Made by a program: the position numbers and the translations under genes. The notes beneath the pieces were generated by a model. That model had not been told where the DNA came from and made no database searches. It worked only from the letters and a program-made list of their open reading frames with translations. Positions 1-9,054 of a stretch of 26,575 nt of DNA are shown here, one piece after another (positions within the stretch are counted from its first letter, which is position 1; each line of letters starts with the position of its first letter). Source of the stretch: an uncultured bacterium (lineage in GTDB: Bacteria; Fidelibacterota; Marinisomatia; Marinisomatales; UBA1611); the NCBI GenBank assembly GCA_938092125.1, contig CALKMQ010000105.1:1-26575 (forward strand), written 5' to 3'.

Positions 1-561
1 CCTCAAGGATTAACTGCGCTTGAGAGCGGTTCTAGCGTTGTATTACAATGGAACACGCAGGTAGATGAGGATTTTAGTTATCATAATATTTACAAAAACG
101 ATCTTAACAGTGCTGATCTTGCGATGGTCTTTACCACAACAGACTCTTTTTATGTTGACCATGAAGGTACTCAAGGATTATATGAATACTGGATTACAGC
201 GGTAGATAGTGCTGGTAATGAGAGCGATGCTTCCGATATTGCAGCAGCAGTTCTCTCATCATCTGAACAGGTGACTGTACCTACTGTGTTTGCATTGGAA
301 CAGAATTATCCCAATCCATTTAACCCTAGCACGCAGATACGCTATGCAATCCCTGAGCAGTCGATGGTGACAATTAGCATATATGATATGATGGGAAGGA
401 AAGTAAGAACATTAATCCAGGGCAATATCTCAGCTGGATACCATACAACCGTATGGAATGCAACGAATGATAAGGGATTACCTGTTGGTGCAGGAATGTA
501 CATTTATACTATCCGTGCTGGTACGTATCATCAAATGAAAAAAATGGTACTTCTGAAATAA
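1..561 (+). CDS. Secreted protein C-terminus: fibronectin III-like domain plus T9SS type A sorting domain (5' partial)
   Basis: Frame 1 is open from the first base, so this is the 3' end of a longer gene; the first ATG at 124 is internal and is not taken as the start. Residues 1 to about 85 read as a fibronectin type III domain, with strands around VVLQWNTQ, HNIYKND, YEYWITAVDSAGNES. A short linker follows. The last 90 or so residues form a Por-secretion sorting domain: FALEQNYPNPFNPSTQIRY, then TISIYDMMGRKVRTL, then the closing strand with YIYTIRAG. In this family the C-terminal domain directs export across the outer membrane by the type IX system and is usually removed or anchored. The function of the missing N-terminal part cannot be known from here. 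No T9SS machinery gene lies in the window. Confidence 0.9.
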   Translation, partial: PQGLTALESGSSVVLQWNTQVDEDFSYHNIYKNDLNSADLAMVFTTTDSFYVDHEGTQGLYEYWITAVDSAGNESDASDIAAAVLSSSEQVTVPTVFALEQNYPNPFNPSTQIRYAIPEQSMVTISIYDMMGRKVRTLIQGNISAGYHTTVWNATNDKGLPVGAGMYIYTIRAGTYHQMKKMVLLK

Positions 562-577
562 TTTAGAGTATTATCAA

Positions 578-1408
578 ATGCAGGAAATTTTAACCTATTT
601 TGAAACGGTACCTACATTTGTTAGAACACTATTTTTAGTTTCGGGTGTTTTCTTTTTTTTACTTTTAGAAATGATTGTACCTTTATTTCAATTCGATTAT
701 CACAAAGGTAAGCACGCAGCTATTAATATTACGTTTACGTTGATAACCTTGGTTGTTAATTTGTTCGGAGCAACTTTGATTGTAGCAACGGTGAGCTATA
801 CTCAATTCCATCAAGTTGGTGTGTTGCATATGTTTGAAATGTCAATTTTGCTCTACGTAATTATAGGCTTGGTACTATTAGATTTAATTGGAGCATGGTT
901 GGTCCATTTTCTTGAGCACAAAGTTAGATGGATGTGGCGGTTTCATATTATTCACCACACTGATATTAACGTTGATGTAACAAGTGGGTTAAGGCATCAC
1001 CCTGGGGAAAATATTTTAAGACTGGCTTTTACCTGTTTTGCTGTCCTAGTCGTAGGTCCTTCATTTGGTTTAGTCATGCTATATCAGACGGCCTCAGCAT
1101 TTTTTGCGCACCTAACTCATGCAAATATTCAGATGCCTAGGAAAATAGATGAATTATTATCCTATGTTTTTGTGACACCATACTTTCATAAAATACATCA
1201 CCACTATGTCCAACCAAATACAGATTCGAACTATGGAAATATTTTCTCATTCTGGGATCATCTTTTTAGAACAACCTCGAAAGAGAAAGACATGACATCC
1301 TTGGTTTACGGTCTTGACACTCACTTTAATGAAGAGGACTATTCAAGTATAAAAAGCTTACTGCTCATTCCATTTCAGACTTTTCGAGAGCCATTTAATA
1401 AGAGATAG
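578..1408 (+). CDS. Sterol desaturase / fatty acid hydroxylase superfamily membrane protein
   Basis: A 276-residue integral membrane protein with hydrophobic segments near residues 15-38, 48-75, 88-108 and 150-177. It carries the histidine clusters of the di-iron hydroxylase superfamily: HFLEH (H110, H114), FHIIHH (H123, H126, H127), RHHP (140-141), HLTH (178, 181) and FHKIHHH (H204, H207, H208). These are expected to bind two irons for O2-dependent hydroxylation or desaturation of a lipid chain in the membrane. The substrate cannot be told from sequence; sterol, carotenoid and fatty-acid enzymes share the motifs. It begins 16 bases after the T9SS-protein stop on the same strand and ends one base before the convergent methyltransferase gene. 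All motif histidines I looked for are present, so it is probably active. Confidence 0.88.
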   Translation: MQEILTYFETVPTFVRTLFLVSGVFFFLLLEMIVPLFQFDYHKGKHAAINITFTLITLVVNLFGATLIVATVSYTQFHQVGVLHMFEMSILLYVIIGLVLLDLIGAWLVHFLEHKVRWMWRFHIIHHTDINVDVTSGLRHHPGENILRLAFTCFAVLVVGPSFGLVMLYQTASAFFAHLTHANIQMPRKIDELLSYVFVTPYFHKIHHHYVQPNTDSNYGNIFSFWDHLFRTTSKEKDMTSLVYGLDTHFNEEDYSSIKSLLLIPFQTFREPFNKR

Positions 1409-1409
1409 T

Positions 1410-2150
1410 TCATTGTTGTCTATTTGATTTGCAAACATAAATTTGAAGAGGACTTTCTTCTTGAAGAGGTACCATATTCCAGTCTCCAAACTTTTCCAAA
1501 ACTTTAAAATTTGCCTGGTCAAATAAGATATCCATTTTATGCGGATAATACATTCGCTGTTCAAAGGAATAGGTTTCTTTAGATAGTACACCATCAATTT
1601 CTAAATACCAGGTTAAGCTATTTATTTGTGTGTCATCATCATAGCTGTTTTTTTCCATCATTCTGCATTGTTTACCTTTGTAATTAAAAAATGACCGAGC
1701 TTCGTGAAGATATTCATCTTGATATAAAAACAACGGGTCTGGTTGAAATATAGATAATAAAAATAAACCAGAACTTGATAAGTGTTTATTTATGGATTTA
1801 AGGCAACTTAAAGCATCAGTATCATTGAGATTATGGAGAAAAGAATTGAAACCAATGAATGCAAATTCAAATTGTTTTTCAAGATCAAAGTTACGCATGT
1901 CTTGAAGAATGAACTCTCCACTTTTGGCGAAATTATTGACAGCGCTTTTTACAAATGCGTCACTATTGTCGATACCGGTGTAGGGTAGGCCTAAATCAAT
2001 AATATACTTTGCTAACCTACCCGTACCAGAGGCTATCTCTAGAACAGGTCCATCACATTGTTTAGCATAATGAGTAATGACATTTTTATCTGTCTTAATA
2101 TCTTCATGTAGCGCATCATATAATTCTGGGTTTGAATAAATATCTTCCAT
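1410..2150 (-). CDS. Class I SAM-dependent methyltransferase
   Basis: A 246-residue soluble protein with a Rossmann methyltransferase core. Motif I is VLEIASGTGRLAKYI, which binds SAM; the acidic end of strand 2 is YTGIDNSDAF; a motif II/III region follows as ILQDMRNFDL and FAFIGFNSFLHNL. The C-terminal half has beta strands (SLTWYLEIDG, EQRMYYPHKMDILF) typical of small-molecule methyltransferases. The methyl acceptor is not evident. Its ATG is two bases after the stop of the upstream acetoacetyl-CoA synthetase gene, so the two are very likely co-transcribed. The gene ends one base from the convergent hydroxylase gene, with no room for a separate terminator. Confidence 0.85.
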   Translation of the reverse strand: MEDIYSNPELYDALHEDIKTDKNVITHYAKQCDGPVLEIASGTGRLAKYIIDLGLPYTGIDNSDAFVKSAVNNFAKSGEFILQDMRNFDLEKQFEFAFIGFNSFLHNLNDTDALSCLKSINKHLSSSGLFLLSIFQPDPLFLYQDEYLHEARSFFNYKGKQCRMMEKNSYDDDTQINSLTWYLEIDGVLSKETYSFEQRMYYPHKMDILFDQANFKVLEKFGDWNMVPLQEESPLQIYVCKSNRQQ

Positions 2151-2152
2151 TT

Positions 2153-4087
2153 TTATAATAATTCTGGAATAGATTTGTATAATTCAAGAGACTCAGGATT
2201 GCTCAACGCATCCTGGTTTACTACGTTTTTACCTTCGATAATTTTTTTAACTGCAAGTTCTACTTTCTTTCCACTTATTGTGTAAGGTATATCTTTTATT
2301 TTAAGAATAATAGCAGGCACATGCCTTGGTGAGAGGGAAGATTTGATGTCTTTTTTGATAATATCTGTAAGTGTATTTAAAAGTTTATAACCTTCTTTCA
2401 GTTTTAAAAATAATATTACTCGTTGATCATTTTTCCATTCTTGACCTACAACAAGGCTGTCCTCAACCTCTATAAATTTTTCAACTATTCTATAAATTTC
2501 AGCTGTTCCAATTCTTACTCCGCCTGGATTAAGCGTTGCATCGCTTCGTCCATATATTACTACACCACCGTGCTCATTGATTTCGATAAAATCTCCATGA
2601 GCCCAAACGTTTTTAAACTTATTAAAATATGCATTATAATATTTTTCTCCTTTTTCATCATTCCAAAAAGATATTGGCATGGATGGGAAAGGGGATTTGC
2701 AAACAAGTTCACCTTTTATATTTTCAACAGAGTTCCCGTTATCATCGAAAGCATCAACATCCATTCCCAATCCTCGACATTGTAATTCTCCTCTATATAC
2801 AGGAATAGAAGGACTATTTAAAGCGAAGCAAGAAATAATATCAGTCCCACCAGATATAGAACCAAGTCGAATATCTTTTTTTACTTTTTCGTACACATAA
2901 TCAAAACTTTCAGGAACGAGCGGAGACCCAGTAGATAGTATTTGCTTTAAAGAATCCAACTTTGCAAAACTATTTGGGGAAAGGTCGTGAGATTTGCATG
3001 CATCAATAAATTTCGCGCTAGTGCCAAAAATTGTTATATCTAGCTCATCGATGAAATTCCACATCGCTGTTTTATCAGGAAAAAAAGGTGAACCGTCATA
3101 AAGAACAATTGTTGAACCGGTAGATAAAAAGCTTACTTGCCAATTCCACATCATCCATCCACACGTTGTATAGTAAAATACAATGTCATCCTTGGATGCA
3201 TTACAATGCAGAAGTAGCTCCTTTTTATGTTGCAATAATGTTCCACCTGCACCGTGTACGATTGACTTAGGTAAACCCGTAGTTCCTGAGGTATATAAAA
3301 TGAAGGCTGGGTGATTAAAAGGAAACCTTTCGAATTGTATCTCATCACAATTGTTATCAAATAAATCTAATAAGTTTAAAAAATTTTCATTTTTATTCGG
3401 TTCTTCTTCGATAGGTTTCGAGATAATTATTTTTTCTAAAGAAGATAGATTTTGGACAATTGAATTTAATTTTTTTCGAAAATCAAATAATTTTCCATTA
3501 TAATAATATGAATGGATAGAAAATATAATTTTAGGTTCTATTTGTTTAAACCTGTCTGTTACTGATGCGATTCCAAAATCAGGAGAACATGAGCTCCAGA
3601 TTGCTCCAATGGAAGTGGTAGCCAGCATTGCAATAACTGCCTCGTGCGAATTTGGAAGAATAGCTGCAATCCTATCCCCTGGTTTAATACCAAGTTTTTT
3701 TAATGAATAAGCTAACTTGGCAACTTTAAGATAAAGTTCATTGTAAGTGATTTTGATTAAATCAGAGTTTTCATTTTTTGATATGATTGCTAGATGATTG
3801 CTTCTTTCCTTTAATAAGTTTTCTGCAAAATTAAGTGAAATATTAGGAAACCAATTAGCACCTGGCTTCATGGCTAAATTTTCCAATACGGTTGTTGAGT
3901 CACCGCTATATTTGATATCTGAATAGGCAATGACATTATTCCAAAAATCAGGAATGTTCTTTACAGACCACTCATAAAGTTCTTGGTAACTGTCCAAGCT
4001 AAGAGCGTATTTACTGTTAATTAGGTCCTTAAACTCTTCAAGGTTATTATTACTATCCAGATTCGGGTTCCAAAGAATTTTGTTCAT
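2153..4087 (-). CDS. Acetoacetyl-CoA synthetase (acetoacetate-CoA ligase)
   Basis: A 644-residue ANL-superfamily adenylate-forming enzyme, full length for the family. It activates acetoacetate to acetoacetyl-CoA using ATP and CoA, linking ketone-body-type carbon to acetyl-CoA and lipid metabolism in the cytosol. The ATP loop is YTSGTTGLPKSIVHG near residues 265-279. The family-specific block GGTDIISCFALNSPS (413-427) followed by YRGELQCRGLGMDV (432-445) separates it from acetyl-CoA synthetase. HGDF (497-500) and YGRSDATLNPGGVRIG (512-527) are the hinge-region motifs, and SGKK near 605-608 carries the expected catalytic lysine. The N-terminal ACAS-like region (SYQELYEWSVKNIPDFWN) is present. 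The ATG at 4087 lies 74 bases from a divergent gene, so its promoter should be there. I am confident of the enzyme class; acetoacetate specificity rests on the family blocks. Confidence 0.93.
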   Translation of the reverse strand: MNKILWNPNLDSNNNLEEFKDLINSKYALSLDSYQELYEWSVKNIPDFWNNVIAYSDIKYSGDSTTVLENLAMKPGANWFPNISLNFAENLLKERSNHLAIISKNENSDLIKITYNELYLKVAKLAYSLKKLGIKPGDRIAAILPNSHEAVIAMLATTSIGAIWSSCSPDFGIASVTDRFKQIEPKIIFSIHSYYYNGKLFDFRKKLNSIVQNLSSLEKIIISKPIEEEPNKNENFLNLLDLFDNNCDEIQFERFPFNHPAFILYTSGTTGLPKSIVHGAGGTLLQHKKELLLHCNASKDDIVFYYTTCGWMMWNWQVSFLSTGSTIVLYDGSPFFPDKTAMWNFIDELDITIFGTSAKFIDACKSHDLSPNSFAKLDSLKQILSTGSPLVPESFDYVYEKVKKDIRLGSISGGTDIISCFALNSPSIPVYRGELQCRGLGMDVDAFDDNGNSVENIKGELVCKSPFPSMPISFWNDEKGEKYYNAYFNKFKNVWAHGDFIEINEHGGVVIYGRSDATLNPGGVRIGTAEIYRIVEKFIEVEDSLVVGQEWKNDQRVILFLKLKEGYKLLNTLTDIIKKDIKSSLSPRHVPAIILKIKDIPYTISGKKVELAVKKIIEGKNVVNQDALSNPESLELYKSIPELL

Positions 4088-4161
4088 TTTTTTAAATTAT
4101 TTTTAAAGGTAGAGTCCTAATTATTATATAGAATATAAATTTAATGTTTTTAGATTAATAT
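4088..4161. promoter_or_regulatory. Divergent intergenic region between acetoacetyl-CoA synthetase and the repeat-bearing exported protein
   Basis: This 74-base, nearly pure A/T stretch separates two genes that read away from each other, so promoters for both should lie here or just inside the coding ends. TATATAGAATATAAAT-type sequence near 4125-4140 could hold a -10 box in either direction, but I see no convincing -35 partner or operator repeat. The call rests on gene orientation only. Confidence 0.3.
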
Positions 4162-5499
4162 ATGATTAGTGATAATTATAAAAGACGTACAGCATTATTT
4201 GTATCATTATTTCTGTTTTCATTTTCTTTTTCTCAAGAAAAGGAAATAATAGTTGATCTTAAAAATGGCAATAAAATTACGGGTTCACTAATTGCAAAAA
4301 CGGATTCTACATATAAGCTGAATACTGAATTTGGTGAACTGGTTATTCCTATTGACGATGTTGATTCTATTAACAATAAGAAAATAACTAAATCGATTGA
4401 AAATAATCAAAATAGCAGTATAGTTTCCCAAGATAATGTTGTAAAAAAACCTTTGAACCAAGAAGCCAGGTGGAGGACAATTTACGGTGCGATGACTATT
4501 GGTAATACACTGTATGGGGAAGGCATACCTTACCTTTTTAATTTGGAACAGACATCAGAGCAGTACGTAGGTTTTAAATTATTAGCTTTTGCTACATCAT
4601 ATTCTTTAAGCTCAAGTTATACAAGGAAAATGGATTTACCCCTGGGGCGCTCATACTTGCAATTTGCTGGTGCAAACTTGGGTTTTTATTCAATTATACC
4701 AATTATCAGCATGATTGGGCTAGAAAATTGGGGCGAGTTTGACCCTGATGGAAAAATAGCACTTGGTTATACCATGTTTTCTGTTCCTTACGGAGCAATT
4801 TTAGCAGATAAAACATATACAAAGTGGAAACTCTCTAATGGTCAGTCGTTTTTAATATCTTTGGGTATCAACCTGGGAGCCTTAAATACCATTGGCGTAA
4901 TTCAGCAAACTGATTGGTTTGATTGGTTTGAAAAAAATCCTGAGAACTTTGCTCGATGGACGACGTCTTTAGTTTATGCTGGGGCATTGGCTGGTGGTAA
5001 GCTTGCAAAAAATATAGCTCTTAATAATTCGTCAATTACTGAAGGTGATGTAGCATTTTTAAATTTATCGATGGGTCTAGGCTATCTAAATAGTTTGCTT
5101 TTAGGTTATGCCATGGACATCAATCATTACAAAGATCAAACAATGCTTACAATCGCTGGAGTAAATGGGTTTTTATATTTAGCTGATAGATTGAATAAAA
5201 AGTACGGAAGTCTTACGCAAGGGCAAGAGAAAATTGTTGGGCTGGGTGCAGGGTCTGCATATCTTGCTTGGGTTGGTACGGCATTGATTACAGGAATAGA
5301 TTATGGTGAACGGTCATCAAGGTTCCTGGATGTAGCCAGTATAACTGCAGGCTGGTACTTCTCTAGAAAAAATATAAGTTCTGATGTATTGAGTGAAAGT
5401 AGTTTTATTAAAAACGATATGGCTCTTACAATTAACCCAACACTATTACCTCAAAACAAAACTTTAGCCCCTGGCGTCTCAATTAATTTCACTTTCTGA
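4162..5499 (+). CDS. Exported protein of unknown function with three ~60-residue internal repeats
   Basis: I do not recognise this 445-residue family. Residues 9-24 (RTALFVSLFLFSFSFS) are a signal peptide, with cleavage likely before QEKE. Residues 27-70 form a small beta-rich domain (VDLKNGNKITGSLI, then FGELVIPIDDVDSI), resembling the short domain found at the N-terminus of many Bacteroidota-type envelope proteins. After a polar linker (70-100), residues 105-400 alternate hydrophobic Gly/Ala-rich segments. Three tandem units can be aligned by eye: each has GxxLA near 211-215, 278-282 and 337-341, followed by LGxLN-like segments near 238-242, 306-310 and 364-369, ending in an acidic residue. 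The chain ends in a strand closing with Phe (GVSINFTF), as outer-membrane barrels often do. Envelope location is likely; barrel versus helical membrane protein is unresolved. Confidence 0.75.
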   Translation: MISDNYKRRTALFVSLFLFSFSFSQEKEIIVDLKNGNKITGSLIAKTDSTYKLNTEFGELVIPIDDVDSINNKKITKSIENNQNSSIVSQDNVVKKPLNQEARWRTIYGAMTIGNTLYGEGIPYLFNLEQTSEQYVGFKLLAFATSYSLSSSYTRKMDLPLGRSYLQFAGANLGFYSIIPIISMIGLENWGEFDPDGKIALGYTMFSVPYGAILADKTYTKWKLSNGQSFLISLGINLGALNTIGVIQQTDWFDWFEKNPENFARWTTSLVYAGALAGGKLAKNIALNNSSITEGDVAFLNLSMGLGYLNSLLLGYAMDINHYKDQTMLTIAGVNGFLYLADRLNKKYGSLTQGQEKIVGLGAGSAYLAWVGTALITGIDYGERSSRFLDVASITAGWYFSRKNISSDVLSESSFIKNDMALTINPTLLPQNKTLAPGVSINFTF

Positions 5500-5503
5500 G
5501 TAA

Positions 5504-6235
5504 TTAGTCAAAGATTTTATCTTTGATGCCTTTATTTATTATATAATCTTCGTATATAATCGATATTTTTCCTTCTACCATATCATTAGATTTTTCAAGT
5601 GGGTTCTGGCCAACAATACTTGTAATGTCTTTTTTAAGCCAGCCAGATAGTTTTGCATCTTTTATAAAATATTGAACAGTAGAAGCAGAGGGCATTGTGA
5701 ACTTTTTATCTATGATTTTGTATTCATTTGTTATCTCAACAAGTTTAAGTGTATCTAACTCTGTAATGATGTTGTCTATGACCCATTTATTTGTATCTAT
5801 CTTAACGGTTACGCTTGGTTTAAAACCTAATTTAGCATAATCATTTGGCATTTTTAGTTTTAAGCTATCGACAATCACATCACCTTTAATAAATATTTTG
5901 CCCTCACTATTTCTGCTGCTAAGAAAGCGCATATTTTTCAAGTTATCAAAATTATCTTGCGGAGAAGTAAAAATACCTGTTTTTGGCAGCATTCCAAATC
6001 CGCGAGATTTAATTTTGAGTTTATTAGGCTGTTTAAAAAAAACTTTATATTTTTTCTTTGGCATACGAAAACCAGGAACTTTGAGTTGAATTTTCATAGT
6101 GACCTGGTAATTATCAGCCATCTCAAATTGATCTTGAGTTTTCTTAATAATTTGATCTACGCTTCTCGTATATGCTCTTGATGAGGATATAAAAACTAGT
6201 AATGATAGGTATATAATTAGTCTAATATGTCGCAT
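5504..6235 (-). CDS. LolA-like outer-membrane lipoprotein-sorting family protein
   Basis: A 243-residue exported protein. The N-terminus RHIRLIIYLSLLVFISSSRA is a signal peptide. The mature part starts SVDQIIKKTQDQFEMADNYQ and continues with alternating beta strands (VTMKIQLKVPGF, YKVFFKQPNKLKIKS), the usual opening of the LolA/LppX-like fold. That fold is an open half-barrel which carries lipoproteins or lipids through the periplasm. It is last in the five-gene minus-strand operon, and its ATG lies inside the end of the ABC permease gene (19-base overlap), so translation is probably coupled. The context suggests it handles a lipid or lipoprotein cargo with the adjacent transporter. It is diverged from classical LolA, and true lipoprotein sorting is not shown. 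Confidence 0.6.
   Translation of the reverse strand: MRHIRLIIYLSLLVFISSSRAYTRSVDQIIKKTQDQFEMADNYQVTMKIQLKVPGFRMPKKKYKVFFKQPNKLKIKSRGFGMLPKTGIFTSPQDNFDNLKNMRFLSSRNSEGKIFIKGDVIVDSLKLKMPNDYAKLGFKPSVTVKIDTNKWVIDNIITELDTLKLVEITNEYKIIDKKFTMPSASTVQYFIKDAKLSGWLKKDITSIVGQNPLEKSNDMVEGKISIIYEDYIINKGIKDKIFD
5508..5526 (+). terminator. Weak hairpin just after the exported-protein stop
   Basis: TCAAAGA (5508-5514), a five-base loop TTTTA, then TCTTTGA (5520-5526) make a perfect 7-bp stem beginning 9 bases after the stop at 5499. A T-rich stretch (CCTTTATTTATT) follows from 5529. The stem is A/T-rich and lies within the last codons of the convergent LolA-like gene, so it may be coincidence. It is the only hairpin I found near this convergent junction. 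Confidence 0.25.
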
Positions 6236-7059
6236 CTATTAAAATAGTAAAATGATGTTACAATAAACACTGTTGACCATATACCACAAACAATAGCTTC
6301 TTGAATGAATAAGTGTTTGGGTAGCGGATCATGAAATGCTGTTAAAAAAAGATCAATATAACCGGTAAATAAGTAGGGGTTTAAAAGCTCAAAAAACTCA
6401 ATTGGGATAAAAGCAACTGCTGTCCCTACAAAAACGATTGAAATGGTTACAATAATTGGAGTGACGCTATTTTTTGATAAAGTGCTAATCATAAAGCATA
6501 AACAGGTCACAGTCAGCATTAAAATATTAGATAACCAAAAACTAAGAAAAAACCTCCAAACCGTATCGTAAGCATCAAGCACCAATAATCCTTCATGAAA
6601 AACGACTAGGTCGCCGTTACCAATGATCAGCCTACTTACAAGTAGAGTATACATCACAAAATAGAACATCATTAATGTTGTATAGCCGAGAACAATAATT
6701 AATTTGGAAAACAGAACAAGGTTTCTGCTTACAGGTCTCGTAAGATACATTCTAAATGTACCTTTGGAGTATTCGCCAGATACAATCTCTGAGGCAACTA
6801 TAGTGCTCAAAAAAGGCATATGACTTATTAAGATTGCTATGATAATGTAAGCGGATAGATTCCCATTTACTAAGCTACCAACAAAAATGAATGAATCAGC
6901 AAGTTGGCCATATAATTTGCTTTCAAGAGATCCACCACCACTTTTTACCGCTAATACAATAAATGGAATGAGAACAGTAATTAAAGCGAAGCTTATGTAA
7001 GTCCTTTTTTTATATGAGACCTTTATAAATTCATTAATAAGTAAATTTTTAATCATCAA
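6217..7059 (-). CDS. ABC-2 type transporter permease
   Basis: A 280-residue protein with about six membrane segments: near 20-40, 70-90, 115-140, 168-195, 200-225 and 250-270. The order and loops are those of ABC-2 permeases, including the conserved EIVSGEYSKGTFRMYLTRPVSR region after the second segment, which contacts the ATPase. It forms the inner-membrane channel of an exporter with the ATPase encoded just upstream, whose stop overlaps its start by 11 bases. The LolA-like gene overlaps its end. The substrate is unknown. Family members export polysaccharide, lipids, peptides or drugs, or act on membrane proteins. Confidence 0.88.
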   Translation of the reverse strand: MMIKNLLINEFIKVSYKKRTYISFALITVLIPFIVLAVKSGGGSLESKLYGQLADSFIFVGSLVNGNLSAYIIIAILISHMPFLSTIVASEIVSGEYSKGTFRMYLTRPVSRNLVLFSKLIIVLGYTTLMMFYFVMYTLLVSRLIIGNGDLVVFHEGLLVLDAYDTVWRFFLSFWLSNILMLTVTCLCFMISTLSKNSVTPIIVTISIVFVGTAVAFIPIEFFELLNPYLFTGYIDLFLTAFHDPLPKHLFIQEAIVCGIWSTVFIVTSFYYFNRCDILD

Positions 7060-7933
7060 AATACACTATTAAATTAGATTGTTTGGAAAGAGAGTGAACT
7101 GTATCTGTTTTTGATATTTTTTGCCTAATTACTTTTACGGCATCTTGTACTCTAGTTTTTACTATTAAACTATTATCATCAACTAATTTCAAGTCGAAAT
7201 CTTTATCAGTACTAAGGAGCTTGAAACAGCTAGAGGCATTGTCGACAGTTAGTAAATAAGTAGTGTCTGCGTGATAGTCGTCATCTAGTTTTACCGTTGC
7301 AATGTGTTTTCCTTTTTTAAGAATGGCCGCATGTGTACAGAGTGTGTCAACTTCGCTTAAAATATGTGTACTTACACAGATAGTTTTTCCGTTTTTGTGA
7401 AGGTTGTTAATTATCTTACTCATTTCTCTAATCCCTGATGGATCTAATCCATTATTGGGTTCATCGAGTATAAGCATCTCAGGATCATGAAGCAGGCACT
7501 GCGCCAATCCTAATCTTTGTTTCATTCCATAGCTAAAGGTTTTTACCTTATCGTATGCTCTATCAGTTAGATTAACCACATCTAACGCTTCTTTTATTTT
7601 ATCGTTATTAAGGTTTGTTAACCTTGAAAGAATTTTCAAATTTTCAATAGCAGATAGATATTCATAAAAAGATGGTGCTTCGATGAGAAACCCAAGTTTA
7701 TTTATGTAACCTTGTGTACTAGAGGAATAATCTTCGCCGCTTATACTTATATTTCCATCCCATGTCTTAATCAGACCTGAAAGTATTCTCATTAAGGTTG
7801 ATTTTCCGCTGCCATTAGGACCAAGCAAACCAAAAATAGAATTGGGCGGAACATCAATGGATATACTATCGAGCGCAACTATATTTTCAAATTTTTTAGT
7901 TACATGTTGAAAACATAAAGCCGGAGCAATCAT
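7049..7933 (-). CDS. ABC transporter ATP-binding protein
   Basis: A 294-residue nucleotide-binding subunit. Walker A is GPNGSGKST (38-46), the signature is FSYGMKQRLGLA (133-144), Walker B with the D-loop is MLILDEPNNGLDP (153-165), and the switch histidine is in VSTHILSEVD (H190). The usual Q-loop glutamine is replaced by glutamate in FLIEAPSFYEYLS, as is common in the bacitracin-resistance-like branch. A C-terminal extension of about 80 residues follows. It hydrolyses ATP to drive the ABC-2 permease encoded next (11-base overlap). It overlaps the upstream CrtC-like lipoprotein gene by ATGA, so expression of the two should be coupled. Confidence 0.92.
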   Translation of the reverse strand: MIAPALCFQHVTKKFENIVALDSISIDVPPNSIFGLLGPNGSGKSTLMRILSGLIKTWDGNISISGEDYSSSTQGYINKLGFLIEAPSFYEYLSAIENLKILSRLTNLNNDKIKEALDVVNLTDRAYDKVKTFSYGMKQRLGLAQCLLHDPEMLILDEPNNGLDPSGIREMSKIINNLHKNGKTICVSTHILSEVDTLCTHAAILKKGKHIATVKLDDDYHADTTYLLTVDNASSCFKLLSTDKDFDLKLVDDNSLIVKTRVQDAVKVIRQKISKTDTVHSLSKQSNLIVYFDD

Positions 7934-9054
7934 TTTAAATCCATGATTTCAAAAACGCCAAACCCTTTTAATGGTTCTTCATCTTTTATTTTCAGCGTCA
8001 TGTCACTATCAAAACGAGTGTAAAATGGGTCGATTTTTGCGGCATTCATCGCTAAGCGCAGAGGCAAGGGCATTCCCATTCTTTTAAAAAGGGCAGAGTT
8101 ATCAAGAACACTTTTTCCTTTTATGTTAACCTTGTAACCATTTTCTGTTATCATATCGAGCGCATTAAACAAGGGTTCGTTTTTTTTATTGTAAAGACCT
8201 TCTATACGAGCGGATTTTTTTGAATACAAACCGGATTCACCAAAACGATTAATATGAACACTATCACTATCAGCTACGTATAGAATCGGAACATCATATC
8301 CGCCGCGCTTATCCGTCATGTATAACACAGCTGCCACAACGGTTTTGTCTTCTATTTCACCTCTAAACCATACCCAGTTATCAAAAAGGTGTTGTAACGG
8401 CGTATTGCCCCAGTTATGATCGTGATATCCACTGCCAGTTATTGAAGTTTTTTGGCCATTTACAATTAAATCACCATCAATAGAACCATTTGGTACAGCA
8501 GCAAGCCATGCAAAGTAATCATCACCTGCTTTAATTATTCCATCTTGTGGCCTATATGGTTTTAGTTTTGATGAGAGTTTTAAATCAAAACCAATTCCAT
8601 CAAAATCATCTGGATTTATCTTAATACTGTATGATTCTAAATTGCCTTTAAAATGGTTTTCACCAAAAACGACGTCACAACTATCAGGTGAAAATTTCAC
8701 GTTTTTTTTCTTAAAGTATTTCATTTTGAAAAAGTCATTTCCTTGAGGGTCTCGATAGTTAAACCCGATGAAATACTGATCTGCAATAAAATGAACTTTC
8801 CAAAAATAAGCAACTAGTATTGACCCGTCTTCTAGTTTTCCGTCAAAATACCACCACTCAAATTCATTTCGTTGTCCGGTCGTACGCATACCATCTTCCC
8901 AAACACTAACGATTGGACCAAGCTCATTTGGCTGGCTCGTAGAAAATTTTGCAGGATTATTTGGACCAAAATACAACCTTGAGCACGAAGTTGTAATTAG
9001 AATTATTAAAAAAAGTGATACTAGACTTATATACTTTTTGGTTAAATAGTTCAT
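7930..9054 (-). CDS. CrtC/AttH-like lipocalin-fold lipoprotein
   Basis: A predicted lipoprotein of about 374 residues of the carotenoid 1,2-hydratase (CrtC) / AttH family. Diagnostic blocks are FEWWYFDGKLEDGS in the N-terminal half and GSGYHDHNWGN near the middle, where the two lipocalin-like domains meet. The N-terminus SLVSLFLIILITTSC ends at a plausible lipidation cysteine, although Thr at -3 is a relaxed lipobox. I prefer the start at 9054, because its ATG overlaps the upstream stop as ATGA; an in-frame ATG at 9066 would add four residues. True CrtC hydrates carotenoids, but most family members are uncharacterised and some sit beside ABC transporters, as here. I therefore infer binding or modification of a hydrophobic ligand in the periplasm or on the outer membrane, not proven carotenoid chemistry. 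Confidence 0.82.
   Translation of the reverse strand: MNYLTKKYISLVSLFLIILITTSCSRLYFGPNNPAKFSTSQPNELGPIVSVWEDGMRTTGQRNEFEWWYFDGKLEDGSILVAYFWKVHFIADQYFIGFNYRDPQGNDFFKMKYFKKKNVKFSPDSCDVVFGENHFKGNLESYSIKINPDDFDGIGFDLKLSSKLKPYRPQDGIIKAGDDYFAWLAAVPNGSIDGDLIVNGQKTSITGSGYHDHNWGNTPLQHLFDNWVWFRGEIEDKTVVAAVLYMTDKRGGYDVPILYVADSDSVHINRFGESGLYSKKSARIEGLYNKKNEPLFNALDMITENGYKVNIKGKSVLDNSALFKRMGMPLPLRLAMNAAKIDPFYTRFDSDMTLKIKDEEPLKGFGVFEIMDLK

Noticed and set aside
1358..1597. 79-codon minus-strand frame overlapping the hydroxylase and methyltransferase genes
   Set aside because: It lies in another frame across the ends of two well-supported genes and has no recognisable features.
2423..2900. Plus-strand open frames inside the acetoacetyl-CoA synthetase gene
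   Set aside because: They are antisense to conserved enzyme motifs and have low-complexity translations typical of shadow frames.
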